Shown here: positions 1 through 10,400 of the stretch, in pieces | Position numbering within the stretch: the stretch's first letter is position 1 | Layout of the letters: every line of letters begins with the position of its first letter | From: Ewingella allii | Lineage (GTDB): Bacteria > Pseudomonadota > Gammaproteobacteria > Enterobacterales > Enterobacteriaceae | Assembly: GCF_044430645.1 (NCBI RefSeq) | Contig: NZ_JAWUDN010000008.1 | Span: forward strand, 162,695-226,694 | DNA length: 64,000 nt | Direction of reading: 5' to 3' | Notes under the pieces: generated by a model | What the model was told of the DNA's origin: nothing | Databases searched by the model: none | What the model saw: only the letters and a program-made list of their open reading frames with translations | Translations under genes and position numbers: made by a program

Positions 1-129
1 TTGCATAAATCTTTACCGGATCTGACACGCTTATGTTTTATGATAGCGGCGTTTAAACGGCGGCCTGACAATGAAGGAATATTCTCTGGTTTGCCTCCTT
101 CATTTATAGGTTTCAGGTAAGGCACAAGG

Positions 130-2067
130 ATGCGATTTACTAACAGACTCACCGCGCTTATTTCCATGCTGGTTGCAGTAGCTATGTTGCTGATGCTGCT
201 CGGCGTGACTTTTAGTTTTGTTTATCTCAGCAAGCAGGGCACCGAGCAGCATTTGCGGGCGCTGGCGACCACTTTCGACCAATCTCTTCTACAACATACG
301 CCTGATGAGGCACAGCGCTGGATGCCCACCGCGATGCGTATGTTGGATATTTCAAACATCACTCTGCTGGAAAATAACAAACCGCTGCGAGAATATCGCG
401 AGTCCGCCGATTTACACGCGGCGTGGGACAGCGGCTACCCCGACTATGCCGAGACAACCTTGCCGCTAATGCAGCACCCGTCGATGGCGCTGCACGTGGT
501 GTATGTAGACCCCATCACCACTTACACCCATTCGCTGCGCTCGACCATCACCATTAGCTTCGCCATTATTTTGATGATTGTAGTGGTGCTGATGAGTTTC
601 CGCTGGCTGCGCAAAGAGACGGCTGGGTTGGAACGACTGGAAGAGCGCGCCCAGCGCATTCTTCGCGGCGAGCGGGAGAATATTCGCCACGGCGATGTCT
701 CCGAATGGCCGCCTTTTGCCAGTAGCGCCATTGATTTACTGATGGCAGATCTGGCCGAGGCCCGCGAGCAACGCAGCCGGGTCGACACGCTAATTCGTGC
801 ATTTGCCCAGCAAGATGCCCAGACCGGCCTGAGTAATCGGCTGTTTTTCGACAATCAATTGGCGACTCAGCTTGAAGAAAAGGGCGCGCACGGCGTGGTT
901 ATGCTGCTGCGACTGCCTGACTTCGACACGCTGCGCGAAATCCACGGGCAGGGGCACGTTGATGAACTGCGTTCCGCGATGGTCAATCTGCTCTCAACCT
1001 TTGTCATGCGCTACTCCGATGCCCTGCTGGCGCGCTATTTCCACAGCGATTGTGCCGTGTTACTGCCTCACCGCACTTTAAAAGAAGCAGAGGTGATGGC
1101 GGCCCAACTGGTCAATGCGCTCGGCGCGCTGCCAACCTCTAACAATATCGATCGCGATGCCCTTCTATATATAGGTATCAGTGCTTATCGTTTTGGTCAG
1201 CGGGCGGAAGAGGTGATGGACCACGCCGAGCAGGCGACGCGCAACGCAGCCTTTCAGGGAAGTAACAGTTGGCTGGTTTATGACAGCAAAGTGCCTGAAA
1301 AAGGGCGCGGCAGCGTTAAATGGCGCACGCTACTGGAAAATACCCTATCGCGCGGCGGGCCGCGTCTTTATCATAAAGGCAGCTTTACCAAAGACCGCAA
1401 GCTGGATCATCGTGAAATTCAGCGCCGCATCTTTGATGGCGAGCAAGAGCTGCTGGCTGCCGAGTTTATGCCGCTGGTGGTGCAATTTGGCATGTCGCAA
1501 AGCTATGATCGCCAAATGCTTTCTCAGATAATTCCGTTACTGGCGCGCTGGCCGGACGAAACGTTGGCATTTCACCTGACGGTTGATTCATTATTGCAGC
1601 GCTCTTTTGTCCGCTGGTTGCGCGATACCTTGCTGCAATGCGAAAAAAAGCAGCGTAATCGCATTCTGATTGAACTTGCAGAGGCAGATCTCTGTCAACA
1701 TACCGAGCGATTACGGCCCGTTGTCCGCCTGCTACAAGGAATGGGCTGCCGTCTTGCTGTTTCTCAAGCCGGGCTTACCGTGGTCAGCACCTCATATTTG
1801 AAAACTTTCCCGGTTGAAAGGGTGAAACTGCACCCGGGATTGATTCGCGATATCGACAAAAGAATTGAAAATCAGCTGTTCGTACAAAGCCTGATTAGCG
1901 CCTGTGAAGGAACACAAGCCAAGGTTTTCGCTTCTGGCGTGCGCAGTAAAGAAGAGTGGGCAGTACTGTTAGAAAAGGGCATTCATGGCGGGCAGGGTGA
2001 TTTTTTTGCTATGCCGCAGGCCGTGGAGCCCGTTAGCAAAAAATATTCACACAACGGTGATGTTTAA
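130..2067 (+). CDS. csrD: CsrD, degenerate GGDEF/EAL regulator of CsrB/CsrC sRNA decay
   Basis: This 645-residue inner-membrane protein matches E. coli CsrD (646 aa) in length and architecture. There is an N-terminal membrane segment (about residues 8-32), a periplasmic stretch, a second membrane segment (about 138-158), a HAMP-like linker, then GGDEF and EAL domains. Both catalytic signatures are broken: the GGDEF position reads HSDCA and the EAL position reads AEFMPL. It should therefore neither make nor cleave cyclic-di-GMP. In E. coli, CsrD promotes RNase E-dependent turnover of CsrB and CsrC. It is a single gene ahead of mreB, separated by 370 bp. A possible 8-bp inverted repeat (71-78 with 96-103) lies in the short upstream region. 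Confidence 0.95.
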   Translation: MRFTNRLTALISMLVAVAMLLMLLGVTFSFVYLSKQGTEQHLRALATTFDQSLLQHTPDEAQRWMPTAMRMLDISNITLLENNKPLREYRESADLHAAWDSGYPDYAETTLPLMQHPSMALHVVYVDPITTYTHSLRSTITISFAIILMIVVVLMSFRWLRKETAGLERLEERAQRILRGERENIRHGDVSEWPPFASSAIDLLMADLAEAREQRSRVDTLIRAFAQQDAQTGLSNRLFFDNQLATQLEEKGAHGVVMLLRLPDFDTLREIHGQGHVDELRSAMVNLLSTFVMRYSDALLARYFHSDCAVLLPHRTLKEAEVMAAQLVNALGALPTSNNIDRDALLYIGISAYRFGQRAEEVMDHAEQATRNAAFQGSNSWLVYDSKVPEKGRGSVKWRTLLENTLSRGGPRLYHKGSFTKDRKLDHREIQRRIFDGEQELLAAEFMPLVVQFGMSQSYDRQMLSQIIPLLARWPDETLAFHLTVDSLLQRSFVRWLRDTLLQCEKKQRNRILIELAEADLCQHTERLRPVVRLLQGMGCRLAVSQAGLTVVSTSYLKTFPVERVKLHPGLIRDIDKRIENQLFVQSLISACEGTQAKVFASGVRSKEEWAVLLEKGIHGGQGDFFAMPQAVEPVSKKYSHNGDV

Positions 2068-2437
2068 ACTGATCGTAATGTGAAGATTTAACGTAGAATG
2101 GCGCAGCCTTTAACCGGTTACTGTCCAATGACGCCTATTTGTAAAGTTTTTGGCGAATTGTGGCGGGAGTTCTCGGAGCGAGAGCAAGAATTCATGTGCG
2201 GTGTTGGTGCTTGTAAGTTGCTGGTTGTAAACAGGTAAAAGGTGATTCTGGTTTAAATGAACAGGTCATTTTTCACCTCTGATTTGACAACCAAAAGTCA
2301 TCGCGACTGTAAGCGGCCGACATCGTGGACAATTTCACCGAAGCAGAACGTTTTTGCGCCTTGTCGCTGCTTCGCGTGGTTGGTAAAGTAGGCGGATTTT
2401 ATTTTCCGCCCCCAGCTAGCAGGATTATCCTTTCGTT
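2068..2437 (+). other. csrD-mreB intergenic region (mreB leader)
   Basis: This 370-bp stretch has no credible gene; the reading frame starting at 2325 runs into mreB out of frame. It presumably holds the mreB promoters and a long 5' leader. A weak inverted repeat (AGGTGA at 2240-2245, TCACCT at 2273-2278) is visible. I see no clear sigma-70 hexamer pair. Confidence 0.5.
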
Positions 2438-3481
2438 ATGTTTAAGAAATTTCGTGGCATGTTTTCCAACGACTTGTCCATCGACCTGGGTACCGCCAAT
2501 ACCCTCATTTATGTAAAAGGACAAGGCATTGTGCTGAACGAGCCATCAGTTGTGGCTATTCGTCAGGATCGTGCTGGTTCACCGAAAAGCGTTGCGGCCG
2601 TCGGCCATGATGCCAAACAGATGTTGGGACGTACTCCTGGCAACATCGCTGCTATTCGTCCGATGAAAGACGGCGTTATCGCTGACTTCTTCGTGACTGA
2701 AAAAATGCTGCAGCACTTCATCAAACAAGTTCACAGCAACAGCTTCATGCGCCCAAGCCCGCGCGTGCTGGTGTGTGTGCCTGTTGGCGCAACTCAGGTT
2801 GAACGCCGCGCTATCCGTGAATCTGCACAAGGTGCGGGCGCGCGTGAAGTGTTCTTGATTGAAGAGCCAATGGCAGCAGCGATCGGTGCAGGTTTACCTG
2901 TCTCTGAAGCGACCGGTTCCATGGTTGTGGATATCGGCGGTGGTACTACCGAAGTCGCGGTTATCTCCCTGAACGGCGTGGTCTATTCTTCTTCTGTACG
3001 TATCGGTGGTGACCGCTTCGACGAAGCTATCATCAACTACGTGCGTCGTAACTACGGTTCCCTGATTGGCGAAGCTACCGCTGAGCGTATTAAGCACGGT
3101 ATCGGTTCCGCTTACCCAGGTGATGAAGTTCACGAGATTGAAGTTCGTGGTCGTAATCTGGCTGAAGGCGTTCCGCGCGGCTTTACCTTGAACTCCAATG
3201 AAATTCTTGAAGCGCTGCAAGAGCCGCTGACTGGCATCGTTAGCGCGGTGATGGTTGCGCTGGAACAGTGTCCTCCAGAGCTGGCTTCTGACATCTCCGA
3301 GCGCGGCATGGTATTGACCGGCGGTGGCGCATTGCTGCGTAACCTCGATCGCCTGCTGATGGAAGAGACCGGTATTCCGGTGGTTGTGGCAGAAGATCCG
3401 CTGACCTGCGTTGCTCGCGGCGGTGGTAAAGCGTTGGAAATGATCGACATGCACGGCGGCGACCTGTTCAGCGAAGAGTAA
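2438..3481 (+). CDS. mreB: MreB, bacterial actin
   Basis: MreB is the actin-like ATPase whose membrane-bound filaments direct lateral-wall synthesis and keep the cell a rod. The 347-residue product has the E. coli length and starts MFKKFRGMFSNDLSIDLG, with the amphipathic membrane-binding N-terminus before the phosphate-1 loop (DLGTANT). The second phosphate motif (DIGGGTTEVAV) and the adenosine motif (LTGGGALLR) are intact. It is the first gene of mreBCD, with 255 bp before mreC. Codon use is noticeably more biased than in its neighbours, as expected for an abundant protein. Confidence 0.98.
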   Translation: MFKKFRGMFSNDLSIDLGTANTLIYVKGQGIVLNEPSVVAIRQDRAGSPKSVAAVGHDAKQMLGRTPGNIAAIRPMKDGVIADFFVTEKMLQHFIKQVHSNSFMRPSPRVLVCVPVGATQVERRAIRESAQGAGAREVFLIEEPMAAAIGAGLPVSEATGSMVVDIGGGTTEVAVISLNGVVYSSSVRIGGDRFDEAIINYVRRNYGSLIGEATAERIKHGIGSAYPGDEVHEIEVRGRNLAEGVPRGFTLNSNEILEALQEPLTGIVSAVMVALEQCPPELASDISERGMVLTGGGALLRNLDRLLMEETGIPVVVAEDPLTCVARGGGKALEMIDMHGGDLFSEE

Positions 3482-3736
3482 TTTTAGCGACGCACGCTTT
3501 TGCTTAAGGCGTGCATAGCAAAGAATAAGTCTTGCCCGCCAAGGTGAATGTCCGTCTGGTGAAACCTGCTGCGTTAAAGTATGCAGTGTCAAATTGGGGT
3601 CGTGCATCGAACTACCTGAAGAAATGCGTATTCAGGTAGTTTTCGCTCGATCCGCTTCGCTTGCTACTTTTCCTGCTTAGGCTATCTTTCACTGGATTGG
3701 CTGAAACCTTCTGTTGCCGAGGAACTCGCATATTTT

Positions 3737-4744
3737 ATGAAGCCGATTTTTAGCAGGGGACCTTCCCTGCAACTGCGACTTTTTTTGGCTATTCTCACGG
3801 CCATTGTCCTGATTTTTGCCGACAGTAAAGTAGGTACGTTCGTTAAGATCCGCACCTATATGGACACTGCCGTCAGCCCTTTCTATTTTTTGTCGAATGC
3901 TCCACGTGAATTCCTCGATCAGGTTTCCGCCACCTTCGCTACCCGCCAGTCTCTTGAACTTGAAAACCGCGCGCTGCGCCAAGAATTGCTGCTCAAAAAC
4001 AGCGATTTGATGCTGCTCGGCCAATTCAAGCAAGAGAACGCGCGACTGCGCGAGCTGCTGGGGTCACCGCTGCGTCAGGATGAGCACAAGATGGTGGCTC
4101 AGGTGCTGTCGACCAGCAATGACCCCTATAGCGATCAGGTTGTCGTCGACAAAGGCAGCAACAATGGCGTCTATGTTGGCCAGCCGGTGATTAGCGATAA
4201 AGGCGTGGTGGGTCAGGTGGTCGCTGTGGGTGCCGTCACCAGCCGCGTATTGCTGATCTGCGACGCCTCCCACGCCTTGCCGATTCAGGTTTTGCGTAAC
4301 GATATTCGCGTGATTGCAGCCGGTAGCGGCTGTGCTGACGACTTGCAGCTGGAGCACTTGCCGAGCAATACCGACATCCGCGTCGGTGACGTGCTGGTGA
4401 CGTCCGGTCTCGGCGGTCGCTTCCCTGAAGGCTATCCGGTTGCCGTGGTTTCTTCGGTAAAAGTCGATAACCAACGTGCTTACACCGTGATTCAGGCGCG
4501 CCCGACGGCGGGTCTGCAACGCCTGCGTTACCTGCTGCTGCTGTGGGGCTCTGACCGCAATGGCGATAAGCCACTGCCGCCGGACGAAGTGCATCGCGTC
4601 GCCAATGAGCGTCTGATGCAGATGATGCCTCAGGTCCTGCCGCCTCCGGGCGAAATGGGCCCTCCTGCTCCTATTCCTCAACCTGCTACTGGCACCATTA
4701 CCACGCCAGTTTCGCCACGGCCTTCTAGCGGGGGCAGTCAATGA
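3737..4744 (+). CDS. mreC: MreC, rod-shape elongasome scaffold
   Basis: MreC is a bitopic inner-membrane protein whose periplasmic part activates PBP2/RodA in the elongasome. The 335-residue product has one N-terminal membrane segment (about residues 13-30), then a coiled-coil (about 65-110, rich in Leu, Glu and Gln) and the beta-barrel MreC domain (about 115-275). The tail is low-complexity and rich in Pro and Gly. Its stop codon overlaps the mreD start in an ATGA arrangement, suggesting translational coupling. Confidence 0.97.
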   Translation: MKPIFSRGPSLQLRLFLAILTAIVLIFADSKVGTFVKIRTYMDTAVSPFYFLSNAPREFLDQVSATFATRQSLELENRALRQELLLKNSDLMLLGQFKQENARLRELLGSPLRQDEHKMVAQVLSTSNDPYSDQVVVDKGSNNGVYVGQPVISDKGVVGQVVAVGAVTSRVLLICDASHALPIQVLRNDIRVIAAGSGCADDLQLEHLPSNTDIRVGDVLVTSGLGGRFPEGYPVAVVSSVKVDNQRAYTVIQARPTAGLQRLRYLLLLWGSDRNGDKPLPPDEVHRVANERLMQMMPQVLPPPGEMGPPAPIPQPATGTITTPVSPRPSSGGSQ

Positions 4745-5229
4745 ATCGCTACCGGAGCCACGGCCGCTGGATAATTTGGCTATCCTTTCTGATAGCCATG
4801 TTATTGCAAGTGATGCCGTGGCCGGACGAGATCTACATGTTTCGGCCATCCTGGTTGATGCTGATCCTGATTTACTGGGTCATGGCGCTGCCGCACCGCG
4901 TTAACGTAGGTACCGGATTTATCGTCGGTTTTGTGATGGATTTGATTCTTGGCTCGACGTTAGGCGTGCGCGCGCTGGCTTTGGCGCTGATTGCCTATCT
5001 GGTCGCTTTCAAGTTCCAACTGTTCCGCAACATGGCCCTGTGGCAGCAAGCGCTGATCGTCATGCTGCTGTCACTGGCTGTCGACGTGGTGGTGTTCTGG
5101 GCCGAGTTTTTGGTGGTGAATGTCTCGTTTCGTCCGGAAGTGTTCTGGAGCAGCGTGGTCGACGGCATTCTCTGGCCATGGTTATTCCTGCTGATGCGCA
5201 AAATTCGCCGTCAGTTCGCTGTGCAATGA
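4741..5229 (+). CDS. mreD: MreD, rod-shape membrane protein
   Basis: This is a 162-residue, highly hydrophobic inner-membrane protein with about five membrane segments, the usual size for MreD. It acts with MreB and MreC in lateral cell-wall elongation. It begins at the ATG of the ATGA overlap with mreC and ends 4 bp before the maf start, so mreBCD-maf-rng probably form one transcription unit. The start MNRYRSHGRWIIW fits the E. coli protein. Confidence 0.96.
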   Translation: MNRYRSHGRWIIWLSFLIAMLLQVMPWPDEIYMFRPSWLMLILIYWVMALPHRVNVGTGFIVGFVMDLILGSTLGVRALALALIAYLVAFKFQLFRNMALWQQALIVMLLSLAVDVVVFWAEFLVVNVSFRPEVFWSSVVDGILWPWLFLLMRKIRRQFAVQ

Positions 5230-5233
5230 GGAA

Positions 5234-5830
5234 ATGATGACTGAACTTTATCTGGCTTCTGGTTCACCGCGCCGCCGCGAATTGCTGGCCGTGCTGGAGT
5301 TGGCTTTTGAACGTCTGGTGACTGATGTTGCCGAGCAAAAGCAGCCAGATGAAGCGCCAGCAGACTATGTGCTGCGCCTCGCCTGTGACAAAGCTTTAGC
5401 AGGCGTGGCCGTTGCGCCGCAGGACCTCCCGGTGCTGGGTGCTGACACCATCGTGGTGCTCGACGGGCAGGTTTTGGAAAAGCCGCGCGATGAAGCTCAT
5501 GCCGCGCAGATGTTAACCGCATTGTCTGGCCGCCAGCATCAAGTGATGACGGCCATTGCTCTGGCAGACCGCCAGACGCATCGTAGTACGCTGGTTGTGA
5601 CTGATGTCACCTTCCGCTCTCTATCCGCGGATGATATTCAGCACTATATTCTGAGCGGGGAACCCATGGATAAAGCGGGTGCATACGGTATTCAGGGAAA
5701 GGGCGGATGTTTCGTCCGTGAAATTCGCGGCAGCTACTACGCAGTGGTTGGGCTTCCTTTAGTGGAAACTCAAGAGCTGTACAGTGAGTTTGCTGCATTA
5801 CGCGAGCTTAGGAGAAAGCATGACAGCTGA
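5234..5830 (+). CDS. maf: Maf-family nucleotide pyrophosphatase (YhdE)
   Basis: Maf proteins hydrolyse dTTP/UTP-type nucleoside triphosphates to monophosphates, a house-cleaning activity; E. coli YhdE is the close relative. The 198-residue product has the N-terminal signature ASGSPRRREL, and later the GADTIVV motif and the GAYGIQGKG loop. GAGGAAATGATG gives two adjacent possible starts, 5234 and 5237. Its 3' end overlaps the rng start by 11 bp, indicating coupled translation. Confidence 0.95.
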   Translation: MMTELYLASGSPRRRELLAVLELAFERLVTDVAEQKQPDEAPADYVLRLACDKALAGVAVAPQDLPVLGADTIVVLDGQVLEKPRDEAHAAQMLTALSGRQHQVMTAIALADRQTHRSTLVVTDVTFRSLSADDIQHYILSGEPMDKAGAYGIQGKGGCFVREIRGSYYAVVGLPLVETQELYSEFAALRELRRKHDS

Positions 5831-7289
5831 ATTACTGGTCAATGTTACGCCGTCCGAGACGCGCGTGGCTTACATTGACGGTGGCATTTTGCAAGAGATC
5901 CATGTTGAGCGTGAAGCCAAGCGCGGCATTGCAGGCAATATTTACAAAGGTCGCGTCAGCCGGGTTCTGCCGGGCATGCAGGCAGCCTTTGTTGATATTG
6001 GTCTGGAGAAAGCGGCTTTTTTACATGCTTCAGACATCATGCCGCACACCGAGTGCGTGGCTCGTGATGAGCAAAAGAATTTTAACGTTCGTGACATCGT
6101 AGAGCTGGTCCATCAGGGGCAAGATCTGATGGTGCAGGTGGTGAAAGACCCGCTGGGCACCAAAGGCGCGCGCCTGACCACCGACATTACTCTGCCTTCC
6201 CGCTATCTGGTCTTCATGCCGGGCGCCTCACACGTGGGTGTCTCACAGCGCATTGAGAGCGAAGCCGAGCGCGATCGCCTGAAAAATATCGTTCAGGAAT
6301 ATTGTGACGAGCAGGGTGGCTACATTATCCGCACCGCGGCAGAAGGGATTGGCGAAGAAGAACTTAAACAAGATGCCGCCTTTCTCAAGCGTTTGTGGAC
6401 CAAAGTTATGGAGCGCAAGCGCCGCAATAAAACCAAGTGCAAACTCTATGGCGAGCTGGCGCTGGCGCACCGCGTATTAAGAGACTTTGCCGGCGAAGCG
6501 CTGGACAGAATTCGCGTAGATTCGCGCCTGACCTATGAACTGCTGGTGGAATTTACCAGCGAATATATTCCCGAAATGACGGCCAAGCTGGAGCACTACG
6601 CGGGCAAGCAGCCTATTTTCGATCTCTTTGACGTTGAGAATGAGATCCAGCGCGCGCTGGAACGCAAAGTCGAACTCAAGTCCGGCGGCTATCTGATTAT
6701 TGACCAGACCGAAGCCATGACCACCGTGGATATCAACACCGGTGCTTTTGTCGGCCATCGCAATCTGGAAGAGACGATCTTCAATACCAATACCGAGGCG
6801 ACCCAAGCCATTGCCCGCCAGCTGCGCCTGCGTAATCTCGGCGGCATCATCATTATCGACTTCATCGATATGGCGAATGAGGATCATCGTCGGCGGGTGC
6901 TGCACTCTTTGGAGCAGGCGCTGTCAAAAGATCGGGTGAAAACGGGCATTCACGGCTTCTCGGCGCTAGGTTTAGTCGAAATGACCCGCAAACGGACGCG
7001 TGAAAGCGTCGAGCACGTGCTGTGCAGCGATTGCCCAACCTGTCACGGCCGGGGCACGGTGAAAACCGTCGAAACCGTATGCTATGAAATTCTGCGTGAA
7101 ATTGTTCGCGTGCACCACGCCTATGACGCCGACCGTTTCCTGGTCTATGCTTCTGCGGCAGTCGGCGAAGCCTTGAAAGGGGAAGAGTCCCACGCGCTGG
7201 CCGAAGTGGAGATTTTCGTCGGCAAACAAGTGAAAGTTCAAATCGAGCCGCTCTACAACCAAGAGCAGTTCGACGTTGTCATGATGTGA
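5820..7289 (+). CDS. rng: Ribonuclease G
   Basis: RNase G is an endoribonuclease that matures the 5' end of 16S rRNA and cleaves some mRNAs. I start it at the ATG at 5820 (MTAELLVNVTPSETR), giving 489 residues exactly as in E. coli. A longer frame from 5784 would add 12 unconserved residues inside maf. An S1 RNA-binding domain occupies about residues 37-128. The catalytic aspartates sit in VDINTGAF and IDFIDM, and the zinc-link cysteines in CSDCPTCHGRG. It overlaps the maf stop by 11 bp. An 8-bp hairpin (7308-7315 with 7323-7330) follows, without a T-run. Confidence 0.97.
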   Translation: MTAELLVNVTPSETRVAYIDGGILQEIHVEREAKRGIAGNIYKGRVSRVLPGMQAAFVDIGLEKAAFLHASDIMPHTECVARDEQKNFNVRDIVELVHQGQDLMVQVVKDPLGTKGARLTTDITLPSRYLVFMPGASHVGVSQRIESEAERDRLKNIVQEYCDEQGGYIIRTAAEGIGEEELKQDAAFLKRLWTKVMERKRRNKTKCKLYGELALAHRVLRDFAGEALDRIRVDSRLTYELLVEFTSEYIPEMTAKLEHYAGKQPIFDLFDVENEIQRALERKVELKSGGYLIIDQTEAMTTVDINTGAFVGHRNLEETIFNTNTEATQAIARQLRLRNLGGIIIIDFIDMANEDHRRRVLHSLEQALSKDRVKTGIHGFSALGLVEMTRKRTRESVEHVLCSDCPTCHGRGTVKTVETVCYEILREIVRVHHAYDADRFLVYASAAVGEALKGEESHALAEVEIFVGKQVKVQIEPLYNQEQFDVVMM

Positions 7290-7417
7290 TTACCCGTCCG
7301 GCTTAGCGTTGCGGCGGCATAGGCCGCAACATAAATCATTGATTATGGGTGAATTTATTAAATTTCCATTGTAGTCCGGGGCCAATATGCCCGCGGAATG
7401 GAAACAAGGAGAGAAGT

Positions 7418-10400
7418 TTGAGGCGACTGCCGGGGATACTGTTAACTACCTGCGCAACAATTATCGTGATTGTTGCGTTGGCAATCAGTGGCTTGCGTCT
7501 GGCTTTGCCTCAGCTTCACCGTTTTCAGGATCAGCTGGTCAGCAAAATCGAGTCTGTGACCGGCGTGCCTATCGAACTGGACCAAATCAGCGGCAGCTGG
7601 AAAACCTTTGGCCCGACTCTTGAGTTAAAAAACCTTAGCGTGACCCTGCCAGACACCTCGGTGAAAGCCGAGCGCGTGACTCTGGCGCTGGATGTCTGGC
7701 AATCGCTGCTGCATTTCCGCTGGCAGTTCCGCGACCTGACTTTCTACAATCTTGACCTTGATACCAACGCCACTTTTGGTAATAAAACCAACGACGGTAA
7801 AGGTTTCGAGGCTAACCGCATCAGCGATATCTTCCTCAAGCAGGTCGACCATTTCGACCTGCGCGACAGCCATATCTCCTTCATGACCCCAGCCGGGCAG
7901 CGCGCCGAAATCACCGTGCCACAGCTGCGCTGGCTGAACAGCCGCAACCGCCACCGCGCCGAAGGGTTGATCAGCCTGTCGACCTTCAACGGCCAGCATG
8001 GCGTGGTGCAGGTGCGCATGGACCTTAACGACAACGACGGTTTGCTCAACAACGGCAAAATCTATCTTCAGGCCGACGATATCGACATGAAGCCTTGGTT
8101 TAGCCGCTGGCTGCGCAGCAACACCGGGCTGGAAAGTGCGGACTTCAGCCTTGCGGCTTGGCTGACCGTGCGCAGCGGCGATATCTACGCCGGAGACGCC
8201 TGGGTGAAAAACGGCGCGGCGACCTGGAGCAGCGCGGGGCAGGAGCATCGGTTAGACGTTGAGAACCTGACGCTGCACGGCAGCCGACAGGGCGATGGCT
8301 GGCAGGTCGATGCCCAGCAGCTCAACTTGAAAACTGACGGCGTGGCCTGGCCGAAGGGCCAAATCAGCGCGCTGTATCTGCCGGAAAACAATGAGTTTTT
8401 AGGGGCTTCGCAGGGGGATGAACTTCGCCTGAGAGCAACCAAGCTTCAGTTAGAGCGCCTTGGGCCGATTATCCCAACCTTCTCCTTCCTGACGCCAGAA
8501 TTGCTCGAGCGTTGGCAGGATATCCAGCCAAAAGGCTTAATCGACCAGCTGTCGTTAGATATTCCTCTTAAGCAGACCGACCACACGCGCTTTGCCGCCA
8601 AATGGCGCGATCTCAGCTGGGATCGCTGGCAGCTACTGCCGGGCGTGAATCACTTTAGCGGCCAGCTGAGCGGCAGCGTGCAGCACGGCCAACTGATGGT
8701 CAATTTGCAAGACAGCCTACTGCCGTATGGTGAGATGTTCCGCGCGCCGCTGGAGATCAGTGCGGCGCAGGGCACCGTCGATTGGAGCTATAGCCAAGAG
8801 GGCTGGGCGCTGTGGTCGAAGAGACTGGATGTCAAAGCCAACGGCCTGTGGGCCAACGGCGGCTTCCACTATAACCAGCCGGAGCACGGCGAGCCGTGGC
8901 TAAAAATTCTCGGCGGCATTCGTCTGTATGATGCTGGGCAGGCGTGGCGCTACTTCCCTGAGCCGCTGATGGGCAAACATCTGACGGATTATCTCAGCGA
9001 GGCGATTCAGGCCGGGCAGGTGGATAACGCCACGCTGACCTTCAACGGCAATCCGCACGATTTCCCGTTTAAAAAGCATGAAGGGCAGTTTGAAGTGTGG
9101 GTGCCGCTGCGTAACGCCACCTTCCAGTTCCAGCCTGAGTGGCCAGCCTTGACCAATTTGGATATCGACCTCGATTTCCTCAATGACGGCCTGTTCATGA
9201 AAGCCGAGCACACCAAATTGGGTAATGCCGACGGCAATAACGTGGTCGCCAACATCCCTGATTATCTGAAAGAGAAGCTGTTCATCGACTCCGACATTTC
9301 AGGTACTGGCAAAGACATTGGTGACTATTTTAAAGACACGCCGCTGAAGGACTCCCTCGGCGCGGCCCTAGATGAGCTGCAGATTGGCGGCAATGTGAGT
9401 GGTCGCTTACATCTTGATATCCCGCTGGATGGCGAAGAAGTTCGCGCCACCGGCGGCGTGAAGCTCAATGACAACAGCCTGTTTATCAAACCGCTGGAAA
9501 GTACCATTGAGCACCTCAGCGGCCAGTTCACCTACGACAACGGCAACTTGCAGAGTAGTTTGCTCACCGCCAACTGGTTCGGACAACCTCTGAACGTGCA
9601 GTTTAGCACGCACGAACTTACTGATAATTATCAAATTAATGTTGGTCTGGACGGCAACTGGGAACTGGGCAAAATCACCGGAATGCCGGATGCTGTTGCC
9701 AGCAAACTCAGCGGCAGCGCACCCTGGAAAGGGACGGTGGATATTTCACTCCCTCATAAGGGTGAGCCAAATTACAGTATCGGCGTAACTACCGATCTGA
9801 AGAGTGTAAGTAGTCACTTACCTAGCCCACTCGACAAGAAGCCGGGCCGCAGTCTGCCACTGGCGGTAAATGCCAAAGGCGGGCTGAAGAGTTTTGAAAT
9901 GAATGGCGTGCTGGGCGGCAAAGACCGATTCAACAGCCGCTGGCTGCTGGGCAAGCAGCTACAGCTGGATCGCGCGTCGTGGCAGATGAATGCCCAGAAA
10001 ACCCCGGCGCTGCCAGCGACCAGCAGCCTGACGCTGCACCTGCCTGAGCTGGATGGCGAGAGTTGGCTGGAGCTGATGTCGCCAGATAACGCCCCGAAAG
10101 CGCCAGTGCAGAAGAGTGCCAAAGGCGCGAAGAGAGCGGCCAATACCGCCGCTTCTTTTGGCTTCCCACATGAAGTGACGCTGACCACGCCGAAGCTCAA
10201 ATTAGGCGGTCAGGTCTGGAATGACTTACAGATTAGCTCGACTCAGGCCAGCAATGGCATGAACATCACGGCGAAAGGCAAAGAGATCGACGGCACGCTG
10301 GCGATGAATGACCGTGGTCCGTGGCAAGCCAATATCCGCTACCTCTATTTCAACCCGCAGTGGACGGTGGCTGACGCGGCCAGCGGCGGTAAGTCAGGCC

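Noticed and set aside
2894..3607. 237-codon minus-strand frame opposite mreB
   Set aside because: Complete antisense shadow of a highly conserved gene; composition follows mreB codon bias and no family is recognisable.
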